Assembly (NCBI GenBank): GCA_021151525.1
Contig: JAGKXD010000048.1
Location: 1 to 29,719, forward strand
Length of the DNA stretch: 29,719 nucleotides
DNA from: Cellvibrionaceae bacterium
Lineage (GTDB): Bacteria > Pseudomonadota > Gammaproteobacteria > Pseudomonadales > Cellvibrionaceae
Direction: 5' to 3'
Shown: positions 8,007 through 16,166 of the stretch, in pieces
How positions within the stretch are numbered: the first letter of the stretch is position 1
How the letters are laid out: each line of letters begins with the position of its first letter
Notes under the pieces: generated by a model
What the model saw: the letters and a program-made list of their open reading frames with translations, nothing else
The model's database searches: none
What the model was told of the DNA's origin: nothing
Position numbers and translations under genes: made by a program

Positions 8007-9281
8007 ATGACGCATGATCTATCGAAAAACGCCAACCGATTTATTATCTTTACTGTTTTTTTTAATGCCCGCGCTTATTACCCTGTATTAGCCATTTTAT
8101 TTTTAGACCTTGGCTTAACGCTCGATCAATTCGTATTGTTAAACCTGATTTGGGCTGCAACTATTTTTACGTTTGAAGTTCCTTCAGGTGCATTAGCAGA
8201 TACTCTGGGGCGGCGGCGATTGTTGATTGCCGCCTCCACCTTAATGATTATTGAAATGCTGTGTTTACTGCTAGCACCGCGCGATGGTGGCGCACTGCTA
8301 TTTGCGATTTGCGTGATTAACCGAATTTGTTCCGGGCTTTCTGAGGCTTGCGCTAGTGGCGCCGATGAAGCACTGGCTTATGATTCTTTACACGAAGAGG
8401 GCCGCAGTAGCGCGTGGGATAAATTGCTCGCTAATGCTATGCGTTGGCGTTCAATTGGTTACGTTATTGCGATGATTCTTGGCGGCCTGCTTTATGACCC
8501 ACACACTATTAACGGCTTATTGCCTGCACATTGGAATCTATCTGCCAATGTGATTCATCGCCTACCTGTTGCGTTGGTGTTATGTCAGGCTTGCGTTTGT
8601 TTATTTTTTACCTTGCGCATGATTGAGCCTATTCACTCCGCTGCAGGTTCAAGTATGAAACACGCATTTGAATTAACTCTTTCGACAGCGCGCTGGGTTT
8701 TGCTTCACCCCAAAACATTAGTGGTGATTCTAATTGGCGTTGCTATTGATTCTATAGTGCGTAATTTCGCAACAATTAACAGTAGTTACTATCGCCTAAT
8801 AGAATTACCTGAATGGACGTACGGTTTTCTGGGAGCCGCCTTAGGTGCACTAGGGATTTTTGTGCCGGGCATTGCCAAAAAATTAAATCAGCACTTTAGC
8901 ATGCTGGCAAACTTGGGATTTGTGTCAGTGGCAGCTTTGATTGGCCTTGCATGCTTGATTCCCGCAAAGCCAATCATCAGTATTATACCGGTTATGTTTT
9001 TAATGACGACTATGGGCTTTCTCAGTTTTACCCTTAGCCGAGTCTTACACCAAGAAGCTGATTCAGCTCGCCGCGCAACAGTGCTTTCGGTAAAAGGTTT
9101 ACTATTTAATTTGGGTTACGGATTATTTAGCTTTGCATTCTCGTTGTTGCTGGCACACTTCCCAGATCAACCTGAAGGAAATGCGCTTCGTAACGCACTT
9201 ATTTGGCAGGTGCCTTATTTTGCGATATTACTCGTCGGTTTATTTATATGGGCGAAATTTCATTTACAGCGAAAAAAATAA
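8007..9281 (+). CDS. MFS transporter
   Basis: A 424-residue inner-membrane protein with hydrophobic segments throughout, consistent with the twelve-helix Major Facilitator Superfamily. The loop after the second helix carries the MFS signature GALADTLGRR (residues 61-70), which is diagnostic. The central cytoplasmic loop near residue 200-215 separates the two six-helix halves. The ribosome site AAAAGG lies eight bases before the ATG. Transport is presumably driven by the proton gradient. The substrate is not apparent: export of a drug or metabolite and uptake are both possible. It sits between a small unknown gene and a DUF924 gene with short gaps, so the three may form an operon. Confidence 0.88.
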   Translation: MTHDLSKNANRFIIFTVFFNARAYYPVLAILFLDLGLTLDQFVLLNLIWAATIFTFEVPSGALADTLGRRRLLIAASTLMIIEMLCLLLAPRDGGALLFAICVINRICSGLSEACASGADEALAYDSLHEEGRSSAWDKLLANAMRWRSIGYVIAMILGGLLYDPHTINGLLPAHWNLSANVIHRLPVALVLCQACVCLFFTLRMIEPIHSAAGSSMKHAFELTLSTARWVLLHPKTLVVILIGVAIDSIVRNFATINSSYYRLIELPEWTYGFLGAALGALGIFVPGIAKKLNQHFSMLANLGFVSVAALIGLACLIPAKPIISIIPVMFLMTTMGFLSFTLSRVLHQEADSARRATVLSVKGLLFNLGYGLFSFAFSLLLAHFPDQPEGNALRNALIWQVPYFAILLVGLFIWAKFHLQRKK

Positions 9282-9308
9282 ATTCGCACGATTAGCGTGA
9301 GATCTTAT

Positions 9309-9845
9309 ATGTATCAGGACATTTTGCAATTTTGGTTTGAAGATATCGACCAATCCAAATGGTGGGTTAAAGACCCCGATTTCGATAAAATGATTGGCGA
9401 TAAATTTTCAGCCATTCATACAGCAGCTAAGAGCGGTGAACTATTTGAATGGCGAACAACCGCAAAAGGTCGGCTGGCGGAAATTATTATTTTGGATCAG
9501 TTCTCGCGCAATATATTTAGGGACTCTGCTCTAGCATTTTCCTGTGACTCAATAGCGTTGATCCTTGCACAAGAAGCCGTAGCGGCTGGCGCAGATAAAT
9601 CACTTACACAAACTGAATCCATGTTTTTGTATTTACCTTTTATGCACAGCGAATCATTAAAGATTCACGAATACGCAGTTTCGCTATACACTCAAAACGG
9701 TCTGCAAGGTGCATTGGATTTTGAATTAAAGCACAAAGTGATTATTGAACAGTTTGGGCGATATCCTCATCGCAATAAGGCGCTAGAGCGAATCTCAACG
9801 CCAGAAGAGATTGAATTTTTAAAGCAACCCAATTCTTCATTCTGA
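9309..9845 (+). CDS. DUF924 family protein
   Basis: About 178 residues, matching the usual size of DUF924, an all-helical family related to tetratricopeptide-like folds whose biochemical role is not settled. Family hallmarks are the opening ILQFWFED, the central LDQFSRNIFR, and YLPFMHSESLKIHEYAVSLY. The C-terminal FGRYPHRNKALER is also typical. The frame opens at a GTG (9297), but ATG 9309 is preferred because it places a GTGAGA ribosome-like sequence at the right distance and fits the family start. It lies 19 bases before nhaA and just after the MFS gene. Confidence 0.85.
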   Translation: MYQDILQFWFEDIDQSKWWVKDPDFDKMIGDKFSAIHTAAKSGELFEWRTTAKGRLAEIIILDQFSRNIFRDSALAFSCDSIALILAQEAVAAGADKSLTQTESMFLYLPFMHSESLKIHEYAVSLYTQNGLQGALDFELKHKVIIEQFGRYPHRNKALERISTPEEIEFLKQPNSSF

Positions 9846-9864
9846 TTATACAGCGGGAATTTTA

Positions 9865-11025
9865 ATGGAAGACAACAAATACACCTTATCGAAAAGCTTT
9901 CAGCAATTTTTCGAATCAGAAAAAGCCAGCGGCATTATCTTAATTTTTTGCACCATTGTTTCGCTCATTATTGCCAACTCTCAATTAGGCGCAGGTTACT
10001 TACACTTTTGGCATGTGTATATTGCAGGCTTAAGCATTGAGCATTGGGTAAACGATGCGCTTATGGCCATTTTCTTTTTATTGATTGGCCTTGAGCTTAA
10101 GCGCGAACTTTACAACGGCGAATTATCTAATTTTAAAAATGCATTGCTGCCCATTGTGGCAGCTATTGGCGGCGTTTGTTTACCTGCACTCATTCACTTT
10201 TCATTAAATGCCGGCACAGCAACTCAAGCTGGCATTGGCATTCCAATGGCAACAGATATTGCGTTTGCGTTGGGTGCGCTTGCGCTTTTGGGCAATCGTG
10301 TACCTGCATCACTTAAAATTTTTCTGGCCGCACTCGCGGTAATGGATGATCTCGCCGCAATTATTGTGATTGCAGTTTTTTATACTGCAAAACTTTCGCT
10401 AATCTATTTATTCGGTGCGGCATTCATGTTTGTTGCATTGAGCGTGCTTAATCGGGTGTTTCGCATTATGGCGCTTACACCTTATTTAATCGGTGGTGCA
10501 ATCATGTGGTTCTGCATGCTGCAATCAGGAATTCATGCAACGATTGCTGGCGTGCTACTCGCATTTGCGATTCCTTTCTCATCTATAAACGATGACGAGA
10601 AATCACCATCTTATAAACTTGAACACATTCTCCACAAACCTGTCGCCTTTATGATTCTGCCAATTTTTGCACTTGCCAATACGGGCATTCTGATAAGTTC
10701 AAACTGGACCCATGAGTTGGCGAGCGAAAATAGTTTGGGGATTACTGGCGGCTTAATTATGGGCAAACCGATTGGCATTACACTCTTGAGTTTTATTGCT
10801 GTTGCTATAGGAGTTTGTAAATTGCCGGCAGGATTAAACTGGAAACATATTTTTGGTGCGGGACTCTTGGGCGGCATTGGTTTTACTATGTCGATATTTA
10901 TTACCAACCTAGCGTTTACCGGAAACGCCAATGAAATTACTGCATCGAAGATTGCTGTGCTTTTGGCATCACTGAGTGCAGGCATTCTTGGTTATTTATG
11001 GCTGCGCTTTTTAGCCAACAAATAA
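9865..11025 (+). CDS. nhaA: Na+/H+ antiporter NhaA
   Basis: A 386-residue inner-membrane antiporter that exports Na+ (or Li+) in exchange for protons, for pH and salt homeostasis. The length matches the E. coli protein (388). Key residues are visible: the paired aspartates in AVMDDLAA (Asp161, Asp162) that bind Na+ and H+, the upstream MATDIAFALGALALLG (Asp131), and the LIGLELKRELYNGEL signature. The 3' part has GLLGGIGFTMSIFITNLAF, also family-typical. The ribosome site GGGAA is about seven bases before the ATG. The stop codon is one base away from the end of a convergent acetyltransferase gene, so the two transcripts must overlap unless terminated inside the genes. Confidence 0.96.
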   Translation: MEDNKYTLSKSFQQFFESEKASGIILIFCTIVSLIIANSQLGAGYLHFWHVYIAGLSIEHWVNDALMAIFFLLIGLELKRELYNGELSNFKNALLPIVAAIGGVCLPALIHFSLNAGTATQAGIGIPMATDIAFALGALALLGNRVPASLKIFLAALAVMDDLAAIIVIAVFYTAKLSLIYLFGAAFMFVALSVLNRVFRIMALTPYLIGGAIMWFCMLQSGIHATIAGVLLAFAIPFSSINDDEKSPSYKLEHILHKPVAFMILPIFALANTGILISSNWTHELASENSLGITGGLIMGKPIGITLLSFIAVAIGVCKLPAGLNWKHIFGAGLLGGIGFTMSIFITNLAFTGNANEITASKIAVLLASLSAGILGYLWLRFLANK

Positions 11026-11026
11026 A

Positions 11027-11557
11027 TTAACCGTTAACAACAGTTTCGCTTGGCTGTTCGCTGAGCGAAATACGCATAACATTGACTTGACGGCCGCCCA
11101 AGCGAGTTTTTCGCACAACATCCCATGCGCGTTTTTGGTAGTAATCGGTGAACTCTGCAGCCGACAACCACAACTCACTTGCACCAAAGTCTTGCGAATA
11201 TTTTTTGGCCGCTTCTATCAATAAATTACCGATTCCTTGCCGGCGTTTTTCATCGATCACATACAAATTACTGAGCCACACTGTTGCCGAGTTTGGTGGA
11301 ATTAACACACTGCTGTCAGTGCGATAGGTGTAGTTCACGAGGCTGACGCAACCGACCGGCATTTTACCTTCCAAAGCAATAATCGTTTTGGGAATCGCAT
11401 TGGTTTGTACGTGCAGCAGCAAACGCTGTTGGCGAATGGCAAGTGTGGATTGCAAACCTTGGCGCTCGCACTCCTGGTGGTGCCACGCAGCAACCTGAGC
11501 AAAGTGTTCAGGGGTGTGCTGAAGCAATTTAATTTTTATTTCCGCTTTTTTTATCAC
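11027..11557 (-). CDS. GNAT-family N-acetyltransferase
   Basis: A 176-residue acetyl-CoA-dependent acetyltransferase of the GNAT fold. The acetyl-CoA binding motif is RRQGIG (residues 105-110), after strand WLSNLYVIDEKR. The next helix and the ASELWLSAAEFTDYYQKRAWDVVRKTR segment are typical of the C-terminal half. The substrate is not evident; small molecules or antibiotics are possibilities. The only good upstream start is a GTG, which lies just downstream of the strong hairpin ending the lipA transcript and has no clear ribosome site. The gene may depend on read-through, or start a little later at a TTG. It converges on nhaA with one base between. Confidence 0.85.
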   Translation of the reverse strand: MIKKAEIKIKLLQHTPEHFAQVAAWHHQECERQGLQSTLAIRQQRLLLHVQTNAIPKTIIALEGKMPVGCVSLVNYTYRTDSSVLIPPNSATVWLSNLYVIDEKRRQGIGNLLIEAAKKYSQDFGASELWLSAAEFTDYYQKRAWDVVRKTRLGGRQVNVMRISLSEQPSETVVNG

Positions 11558-11577
11558 AAAGTTTTAACCGAAAAAAA

Positions 11578-11630
11578 TACGCTCCTAAAAGCATAGCTCT
11601 ATCGAGCTAATTTTTAGGAGCGTATTTTTG
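11578..11630. terminator. Strong bidirectional terminator after lipA
   Basis: A 13-base arm (11578-11590, TACGCTCCTAAAA) is perfectly repeated in inverse at 11612-11624, with a second inner stem AGCTC/GAGCT. T-runs flank both sides: TTTTTGTTTT on the plus strand and TTTTTTT on the minus strand. It closes the long proA-to-lipA block on the minus strand and lies only 20 bases before the acetyltransferase start. Confidence 0.85.
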
Positions 11631-11641
11631 TTTTAAGGTAA

Positions 11642-12667
11642 TTACAGGCTTTTTGCCGGCAACAAATTGCTGATGTCTTCACCGTGAGCTTGTTTGTCAG
11701 CGTGGTAGGACGAGCGTACCAGTGGGCCACAAGCAGCGTGTTTAAAGCCCATTTCTTCCGCGAGGCGCGTGTACTCGGCGAATTCGTCGGGGTGCACGTA
11801 GCGAGCAACAGGCAAGTGATCTTTTGAGGGTTGCAGGTATTGGCCGATGGTGAGCATATCGATATCGTGATCGCGCATGTGCTGCATTACTTCGATAATT
11901 TCTTCTTTGGTTTCACCAAGACCAACCATCAAACCGGATTTGGTCAAAACATCCGGACGACGCGCTTTGTATTGCTTGAGCAATTCCAAAGACCAGTTGT
12001 AGTTAGCGCCGGGGCGCGCTTGGCGATACAAACGGCTGACGGTTTCCATATTGTGGTTGAACACATCGGGCGCTTCTTGTTCGAGGATATCTAATGCGAT
12101 TTCCATACGACCGCGGAAATCCGGCACTAGCACTTCAACTTGTAGATTGGGACTAAGCGCACGCGCTTCACGGATACAATCGGCAAAATGCTGGGCACCG
12201 CCATCGCGCAGGTCATCGCGGTCTACCGAGGTAATAACCACGTATTTCAAACGCATTTCAGCAATCGCTTCGGCGAGCTTACGTGGCTCTTCAACATCCA
12301 AAGGATTGGGTTTGCCATGGCCAACATCGCAGAAGGGGCAGCGACGGGTACAGATATCGCCCATGATCATGAAAGTTGCGGTACCACCGCTAAAGCACTC
12401 GCCCAAATTGGGGCAGTTGGCTTCTTCACACACAGACGAGAGCTTGTTTTTGCGCAGGATACTTTTGATGCGATCTACTTCCGGCGATGCAGGAATACGC
12501 ACACGAATCCAATCCGGCTTGCGCTGCAACTCATCGCGATCGCTGGCAATTACCTTGACCGGAATACGCTCAACCTTGTCGGCATCGCGCAATTTTTCGC
12601 CCTGCTTGTGGCGTTCGGTACGCTTTACAGGTTGCAGCTCTTGGATTTGAACGGGGGGTAAATCAGA
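11642..12667 (-). CDS. lipA: Lipoyl synthase LipA
   Basis: Radical-SAM enzyme that inserts two sulphur atoms into protein-bound octanoyl groups to form lipoyl groups on pyruvate and 2-oxoglutarate dehydrogenases. About 341 residues from ATG 12667, which follows AAAGAGC, against 321 in E. coli; the N-terminus is a little longer. The radical-SAM cluster motif is CTRRCPFC (Cys107, 111, 114). The auxiliary cluster motif is C-x4-C-x5-C (Cys81, 86, 92, in CEEANCPNLGEC). The C-terminal RSSYHAD supplies the serine ligand. It follows lipB, which provides the octanoylated substrate, with a long hairpin in between. Both are part of the conserved cell-envelope block. Confidence 0.97.
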   Translation of the reverse strand, partial: SDLPPVQIQELQPVKRTERHKQGEKLRDADKVERIPVKVIASDRDELQRKPDWIRVRIPASPEVDRIKSILRKNKLSSVCEEANCPNLGECFSGGTATFMIMGDICTRRCPFCDVGHGKPNPLDVEEPRKLAEAIAEMRLKYVVITSVDRDDLRDGGAQHFADCIREARALSPNLQVEVLVPDFRGRMEIALDILEQEAPDVFNHNMETVSRLYRQARPGANYNWSLELLKQYKARRPDVLTKSGLMVGLGETKEEIIEVMQHMRDHDIDMLTIGQYLQPSKDHLPVARYVHPDEFAEYTRLAEEMGFKHAACGPLVRSSYHADKQAHGEDISNLLPAKSL

Positions 12668-12713
12668 CATAAGAAGCTCTTTGTTCGCTTTTCTGTTTCC
12701 ACAATATTTCAAA

Positions 12714-12816
12714 GGGAAACGGGTGAAGGGGTGTTGGACTATCAGAGGCAGGATGCCGACGATAAGCCCCCAAGGATGGGTTTACGGCGTGTCCAGCACC
12801 CCTTTACCCGTTTCCC
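12714..12816 (+). repeat. 103-base bulged hairpin spanning the lipB stop codon
   Basis: The arms 12714-12739 and 12791-12816 pair over 26 positions. Nested stems follow: 12753-12758 with 12785-12790, and 12763-12769 with 12778-12784, around an eight-base loop. Every base of the right side (12778-12816) is paired; bulges of 13 and 4 bases occur only on the left. All four non-Watson-Crick pairs are G-U in the plus-strand RNA. The element contains the lipB stop codon and its last eleven codons. It may be a dispersed hairpin element or a structured RNA. Confidence 0.7.
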
Positions 12817-13507
12817 GACAACCACTAAAGGCGCGCATTGTACAGGTTTCGTAAGCTAATTTCTGCGCAAATTGGGTGACAAGTTGTGTTTGAACATCTT
12901 CAATTGAAGGCGGATTAGGCAACAAATCCCGCATTTGGGTCATGGCCAAGCCTTGGTAGCCACAAGGGTTGATGCGCAAAAAGGGCGATAAATCCATGGC
13001 CACATTTAAGGCCAAGCCGTGAAAACTGCAGCCGCGACGCACACGCAGACCGAGCGAGGCAATCTTATCCACGCGACCATTATTGCTTACATAAACGCCG
13101 GGAGCATCGGGTTTGGGGAAAGCTTCGATTTCATAGTGCGTCAGAGTCGCCACAATCGTCTGCTCAATCGCCGTAACCAGCTCGCGCACCCCCATTTTCA
13201 GGCGGCGTAAATCCAGCAATGGGTAGGCAACCAATTGGCCAGGGCCGTGGTAAGTGACTTGGCCACCGCGATCTGACTGCACGACCGGTATATCGCCCGG
13301 CACCAGTAGATGCTCAGCTTTGCCAGCCTGACCCTGGGTAAACACAGGAGGGTGCTGCACCAGCCACAGTTGATCCAGCGTATCTGGGGTACGGGTGTTG
13401 GTGAACTCAGTCATGGCCGCCCAGACTTGCTCGTAGGGCTGAATGCCGAGGTTGCTGACCTCCAGAACGGGCTGGCTAGGCAACGCTTTTTCTAGCGGTG
13501 ATGGCAC
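12782..13507 (-). CDS. lipB: Octanoyltransferase LipB
   Basis: Transfers octanoyl groups from acyl carrier protein to lipoyl domains, the first step of lipoic acid assembly before LipA. 241 residues. Family signatures are RGGQVTYHGPGQLVAYPLLDL (residues 80-100), DKIASLGLRVRRGCSFHG with catalytic Lys148, and NPCGYQGLAMTQM with catalytic Cys182. The start is a GTG one base after the ybeD stop, so translation is probably coupled. The final eleven residues (RETGKGVLDTP) and the stop codon are encoded inside a hairpin element. The natural C-terminus has probably been replaced or extended, without touching the catalytic core. Confidence 0.95.
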   Translation of the reverse strand: MPSPLEKALPSQPVLEVSNLGIQPYEQVWAAMTEFTNTRTPDTLDQLWLVQHPPVFTQGQAGKAEHLLVPGDIPVVQSDRGGQVTYHGPGQLVAYPLLDLRRLKMGVRELVTAIEQTIVATLTHYEIEAFPKPDAPGVYVSNNGRVDKIASLGLRVRRGCSFHGLALNVAMDLSPFLRINPCGYQGLAMTQMRDLLPNPPSIEDVQTQLVTQFAQKLAYETCTMRAFSGCRETGKGVLDTP

Positions 13508-13508
13508 C

Positions 13509-13781
13509 TTAGATCACCATTTTGATTTTTTTGCTGATGCGCAAATCTTCATGAATAGCGGTCAGTTGCTCGATTCCCGTTGCCGTAATCCACACGGTAA
13601 CTGACTGGAAACGACCTTTGCTGGATTGGTTAATGGTGATGCGGGTTTGGTCGAAACCGGGGGCGTGGCGCTCCATGACTTCGATCACTAAGCTATGCAT
13701 TTCGTGATCGGCATCGCCCAACACTTTAATAGGGTAGTTTTCGCAGGGGAACTCAATTTTGGGGGGCTGTTGTTCTGACAT
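13509..13781 (-). CDS. ybeD: YbeD/DUF493 family protein
   Basis: A 90-residue cytoplasmic protein with a ferredoxin-like alpha/beta fold resembling ACT-type regulatory domains. Family pattern: IEFPCENYPIKVLGDADHEM near the start, then SSKGRFQSVTVWITATG and the final YbeD-like strand. It is found almost always beside lipB and dacA; a regulatory role in lipoylation has been proposed but is not established. AGG lies eight bases before the ATG. The stop codon is one base from the lipB start. Confidence 0.93.
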   Translation of the reverse strand: MSEQQPPKIEFPCENYPIKVLGDADHEMHSLVIEVMERHAPGFDQTRITINQSSKGRFQSVTVWITATGIEQLTAIHEDLRISKKIKMVI

Positions 13782-13796
13782 AGGATTTACCTGTTC

Positions 13797-13892
13797 GCTC
13801 CTCGTAGGAGCCTTTTAATCTCCCCTAACCCCTCTTTAGCTAGGAGGGGAATCAGCTCCTCCCTTTGTAAAAGGGAGGCTAGGAGGGATTTT
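13797..13892. repeat. Cluster of three intergenic hairpins between dacA and ybeD
   Basis: Three adjacent inverted repeats: GCTCCT/AGGAGC (13797-13811), CCCCTC/GAGGGG (about 13829-13849), and CCTCCCTTT/AAAGGGAGG (13858-13878) with a three-base loop. The last hairpin recurs at 21485-21503. T-runs lie on the plus-strand side, opposite to the operon direction, so these look like repeat elements more than a dedicated terminator. Confidence 0.6.
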
Positions 13893-13901
13893 TCAATCTA
13901 C

Positions 13902-15122
13902 TTAACTAAAAAGACCACGGAAGAAGAGCTTGATTTTATCCCACAAACGGGCAAAGAAACTGGCCTCTTCTACCGGCTGCAAAGCAACCAAGGGCTGGGT
14001 GTTAATGACTTTGCCATCCAACTCAATAGTGAGACTACCCAGCTCTTGACCCGCCAAAATAGGCGCTTTGATGGTTTCGTTCACGTGAACATTGGCTTTA
14101 ACATCGTCAATATGACCACGCGGCAAAGACATGCGCACATCTTTCGGCAAGCCCAAAACGACTTCTGGCGCTTTACCTGACCAAACACGTGCTTTGGTAA
14201 CCTCAGTGTTGGCTTTGTAGAGGCTTACAGTTTCAAAGTAGCGGAAACCATAAGCGAGCAGTTTTTGGGTTTCTTCCGCACGTGAAATATCGCTCTTGGT
14301 GCCCAAAACGACGGCGATCAAACGGGTGTTTTCACGCTTGGATGATGCCACTAAACAGTAACCAGCTTCTTCAGTATGACCGGTTTTCAAACCATCAACT
14401 GTAGGGTCGCGGTACAACAAAAGGTTGCGGTTTGGCTGACGGATATTGTTGTACTTGAACTCTTTCTCCGCGTAGAGCGGGTAGTGTTGCGGGTGGTTGT
14501 AAATAACGGCACGCGCCAAAATCGACAGATCGCGAGCAGTTGTATAGTGCTCTGGAGCTGGCAAACCGGCAGCGTTTTGGAAGTGGGTGGCCTTCATACC
14601 CAATTCTTGCGCTTTTTTGTTCATCATATCGACGAAGGCGTCTTCATTACCGCCTACGTATTCAGCCAAGGCAACCGTAGCGTCGTTACCTGACTGGATA
14701 ATTTCACCGCGCAGCAAATCGATTACGGAAACCTGAGTCCCCTCTTTCACATACATGCGCGAGCCTTCCATTTTCCAGGCTTTTACGCTGATGGTTACCA
14801 TGTTGGTTTCGTTGATACGACCACGAATCAGTTCATCGATAACAAGGTAGCTGGACATCATTTTGGTCAAGCTGGCGGGCGGCAAGCGTTGGTCCGCATT
14901 GTTTTGGGCAAGTACCTCACCGGTTTCGCCGTCCACCAAAATATAACCGCTCGCAGCCAAGGCTGGTGCTTCCGGAATTGAAACTGTCGGTGCCGGCGTT
15001 GCAGCGGCAGGAGCGCTTTGACCAGGAACCGGAGTGGGCGCAGGCGGTGCGGCAACTGCACCCAGACTGATAAGCAGCGCAGTGAGCGTTAAAGGCTTAC
15101 GTAAAAGAGAGGCTTTGAACAT
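13902..15122 (-). CDS. dacA: D-alanyl-D-alanine carboxypeptidase (PBP5/6 type) DacA
   Basis: Removes the terminal D-Ala of peptidoglycan pentapeptides in the periplasm, limiting cross-linking and shaping the wall. 406 residues from ATG 15122. Signal peptide 1-25 ends AVA. Penicillin-binding motifs are S84-L-T-K87, S144-G-N and K246-T-G, all intact. The C-terminal beta-domain ends in the amphipathic helix FFARLWDKIKLFFRGLFS, which anchors this family at the inner membrane. A Pro/Ala-rich linker (26-56) between signal and catalytic domain is longer than usual. An in-frame ATG nine codons upstream is less likely, as it would spoil the signal peptide. Lies between rlpA and ybeD as in Pseudomonas. 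Confidence 0.96.
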   Translation of the reverse strand: MFKASLLRKPLTLTALLISLGAVAAPPAPTPVPGQSAPAAATPAPTVSIPEAPALAASGYILVDGETGEVLAQNNADQRLPPASLTKMMSSYLVIDELIRGRINETNMVTISVKAWKMEGSRMYVKEGTQVSVIDLLRGEIIQSGNDATVALAEYVGGNEDAFVDMMNKKAQELGMKATHFQNAAGLPAPEHYTTARDLSILARAVIYNHPQHYPLYAEKEFKYNNIRQPNRNLLLYRDPTVDGLKTGHTEEAGYCLVASSKRENTRLIAVVLGTKSDISRAEETQKLLAYGFRYFETVSLYKANTEVTKARVWSGKAPEVVLGLPKDVRMSLPRGHIDDVKANVHVNETIKAPILAGQELGSLTIELDGKVINTQPLVALQPVEEASFFARLWDKIKLFFRGLFS

Positions 15123-15224
15123 AGAAAAATCACTTAAAAAGAATTGCAAGAATTGGGGGCTTGGCTAGAACAGGCAAGCCTAAGAAAAATTGTGCTGAAT
15201 TGTAACACTGCAGACAGGAATTGC

Positions 15225-16166
15225 TTACTGGTAAACCACATGAGTCTGCAAAATGTCGATTTTTTGCAGCTGATCGCGGGCAGCTTGCATGCTTTGTGCG
15301 TCTTTAAAGGGGCCTACACGCACACGATAAAGCTTGTTCGGCGGTTGCGATGTGCTAATCACCACTGGATAGCTCAATACTTTACTTACATTCGCCGCGA
15401 ACTGTTTAGCTGATTTTTCCACGCCGAAGGCAGCAATTTGCAGGTAAGTACCCTCAGGAATTTTGGAGTCATCGCTCGCAGCGCCAGCTTCTGTCTTGCT
15501 GACAATACCCGCCTCTTTCGCACTGCTGGCCAGCTCGGTTTTGCGCGCTTTTAACGGCGGACGCGGATCACCTTCCGGCACCACGATTTCAACTTCTACA
15601 TTGCCTGTACCCATCCGAGTAATACCCAAACGCTGAGCAGCGGCATAACTCAGGTCGATGATGCGGCCATCGTGAAACGGCCCACGATCATTAATGCGCA
15701 CCACCACACTTTTGCGGTTATCCAAATTGGTAACGCGCACATAAGAAGGAATTGGTAGGGTTTTGTGTGCACCCGTCATGGAAAACATATCGTAAAGTTC
15801 GCCGTTGGACGTGCGCTCGCCATTGAATTTATAGCCGTACCATGAGGCCACACCACGTTCTTTGTAGGCGCGTTCGTCGTCCATGAGGTAATAGGTTTTA
15901 CCCAATACGGTATAAGGGTTTTTGTTGCCTGCGATGGTGCGATTTTCATAGCGCGGTACGGCATCGGGCACGTGGGACATATCAATTTCCTTATCCGGCC
16001 CCCAGTCATTATCCTTGCCTTGATAGCGCCCAGAAGACGAAGACGGTGTGCTCGATGAGCCTGATTTTTTAGAGGCATTTGAACAGCCGTTCAACACCAC
16101 CGAAGCCAAAATCAACAGCGCCAAACAGCTTCTGCTTAAGTTACCCATTGCGCGACACAGCTGCAC
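15225..16166 (-). CDS. rlpA: RlpA-type septal lytic transglycosylase lipoprotein
   Basis: Outer-membrane lipoprotein that cleaves glycan strands lacking stem peptides at the division septum. Up to 313 residues. Lipobox VLNGC puts the modified cysteine at residue 28, counted from the GTG start. The GTG overlaps the mltB stop codon by one base and has GGGGA seven bases before it; an ATG 18 bases downstream is possible but has no ribosome site. The double-psi beta-barrel domain spans about residues 103-180 (GVASWYGYKFNGERTSNGELYD, then VVRINDRGPFHDGRIIDLSYAAA). A C-terminal SPOR domain (about 237-313), which binds denuded septal peptidoglycan, runs from YLQIAAFG to the end. Neighbours mltB and dacA act on the same polymer. 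Confidence 0.95.
   Translation of the reverse strand: MQLCRAMGNLSRSCLALLILASVVLNGCSNASKKSGSSSTPSSSSGRYQGKDNDWGPDKEIDMSHVPDAVPRYENRTIAGNKNPYTVLGKTYYLMDDERAYKERGVASWYGYKFNGERTSNGELYDMFSMTGAHKTLPIPSYVRVTNLDNRKSVVVRINDRGPFHDGRIIDLSYAAAQRLGITRMGTGNVEVEIVVPEGDPRPPLKARKTELASSAKEAGIVSKTEAGAASDDSKIPEGTYLQIAAFGVEKSAKQFAANVSKVLSYPVVISTSQPPNKLYRVRVGPFKDAQSMQAARDQLQKIDILQTHVVYQ

Noticed and set aside
12051..12661. Two plus-strand open frames opposite lipA
   Set aside because: Both mirror the LipA coding sequence and show no domain or ribosome site; LipA motifs on the other strand are unambiguous.
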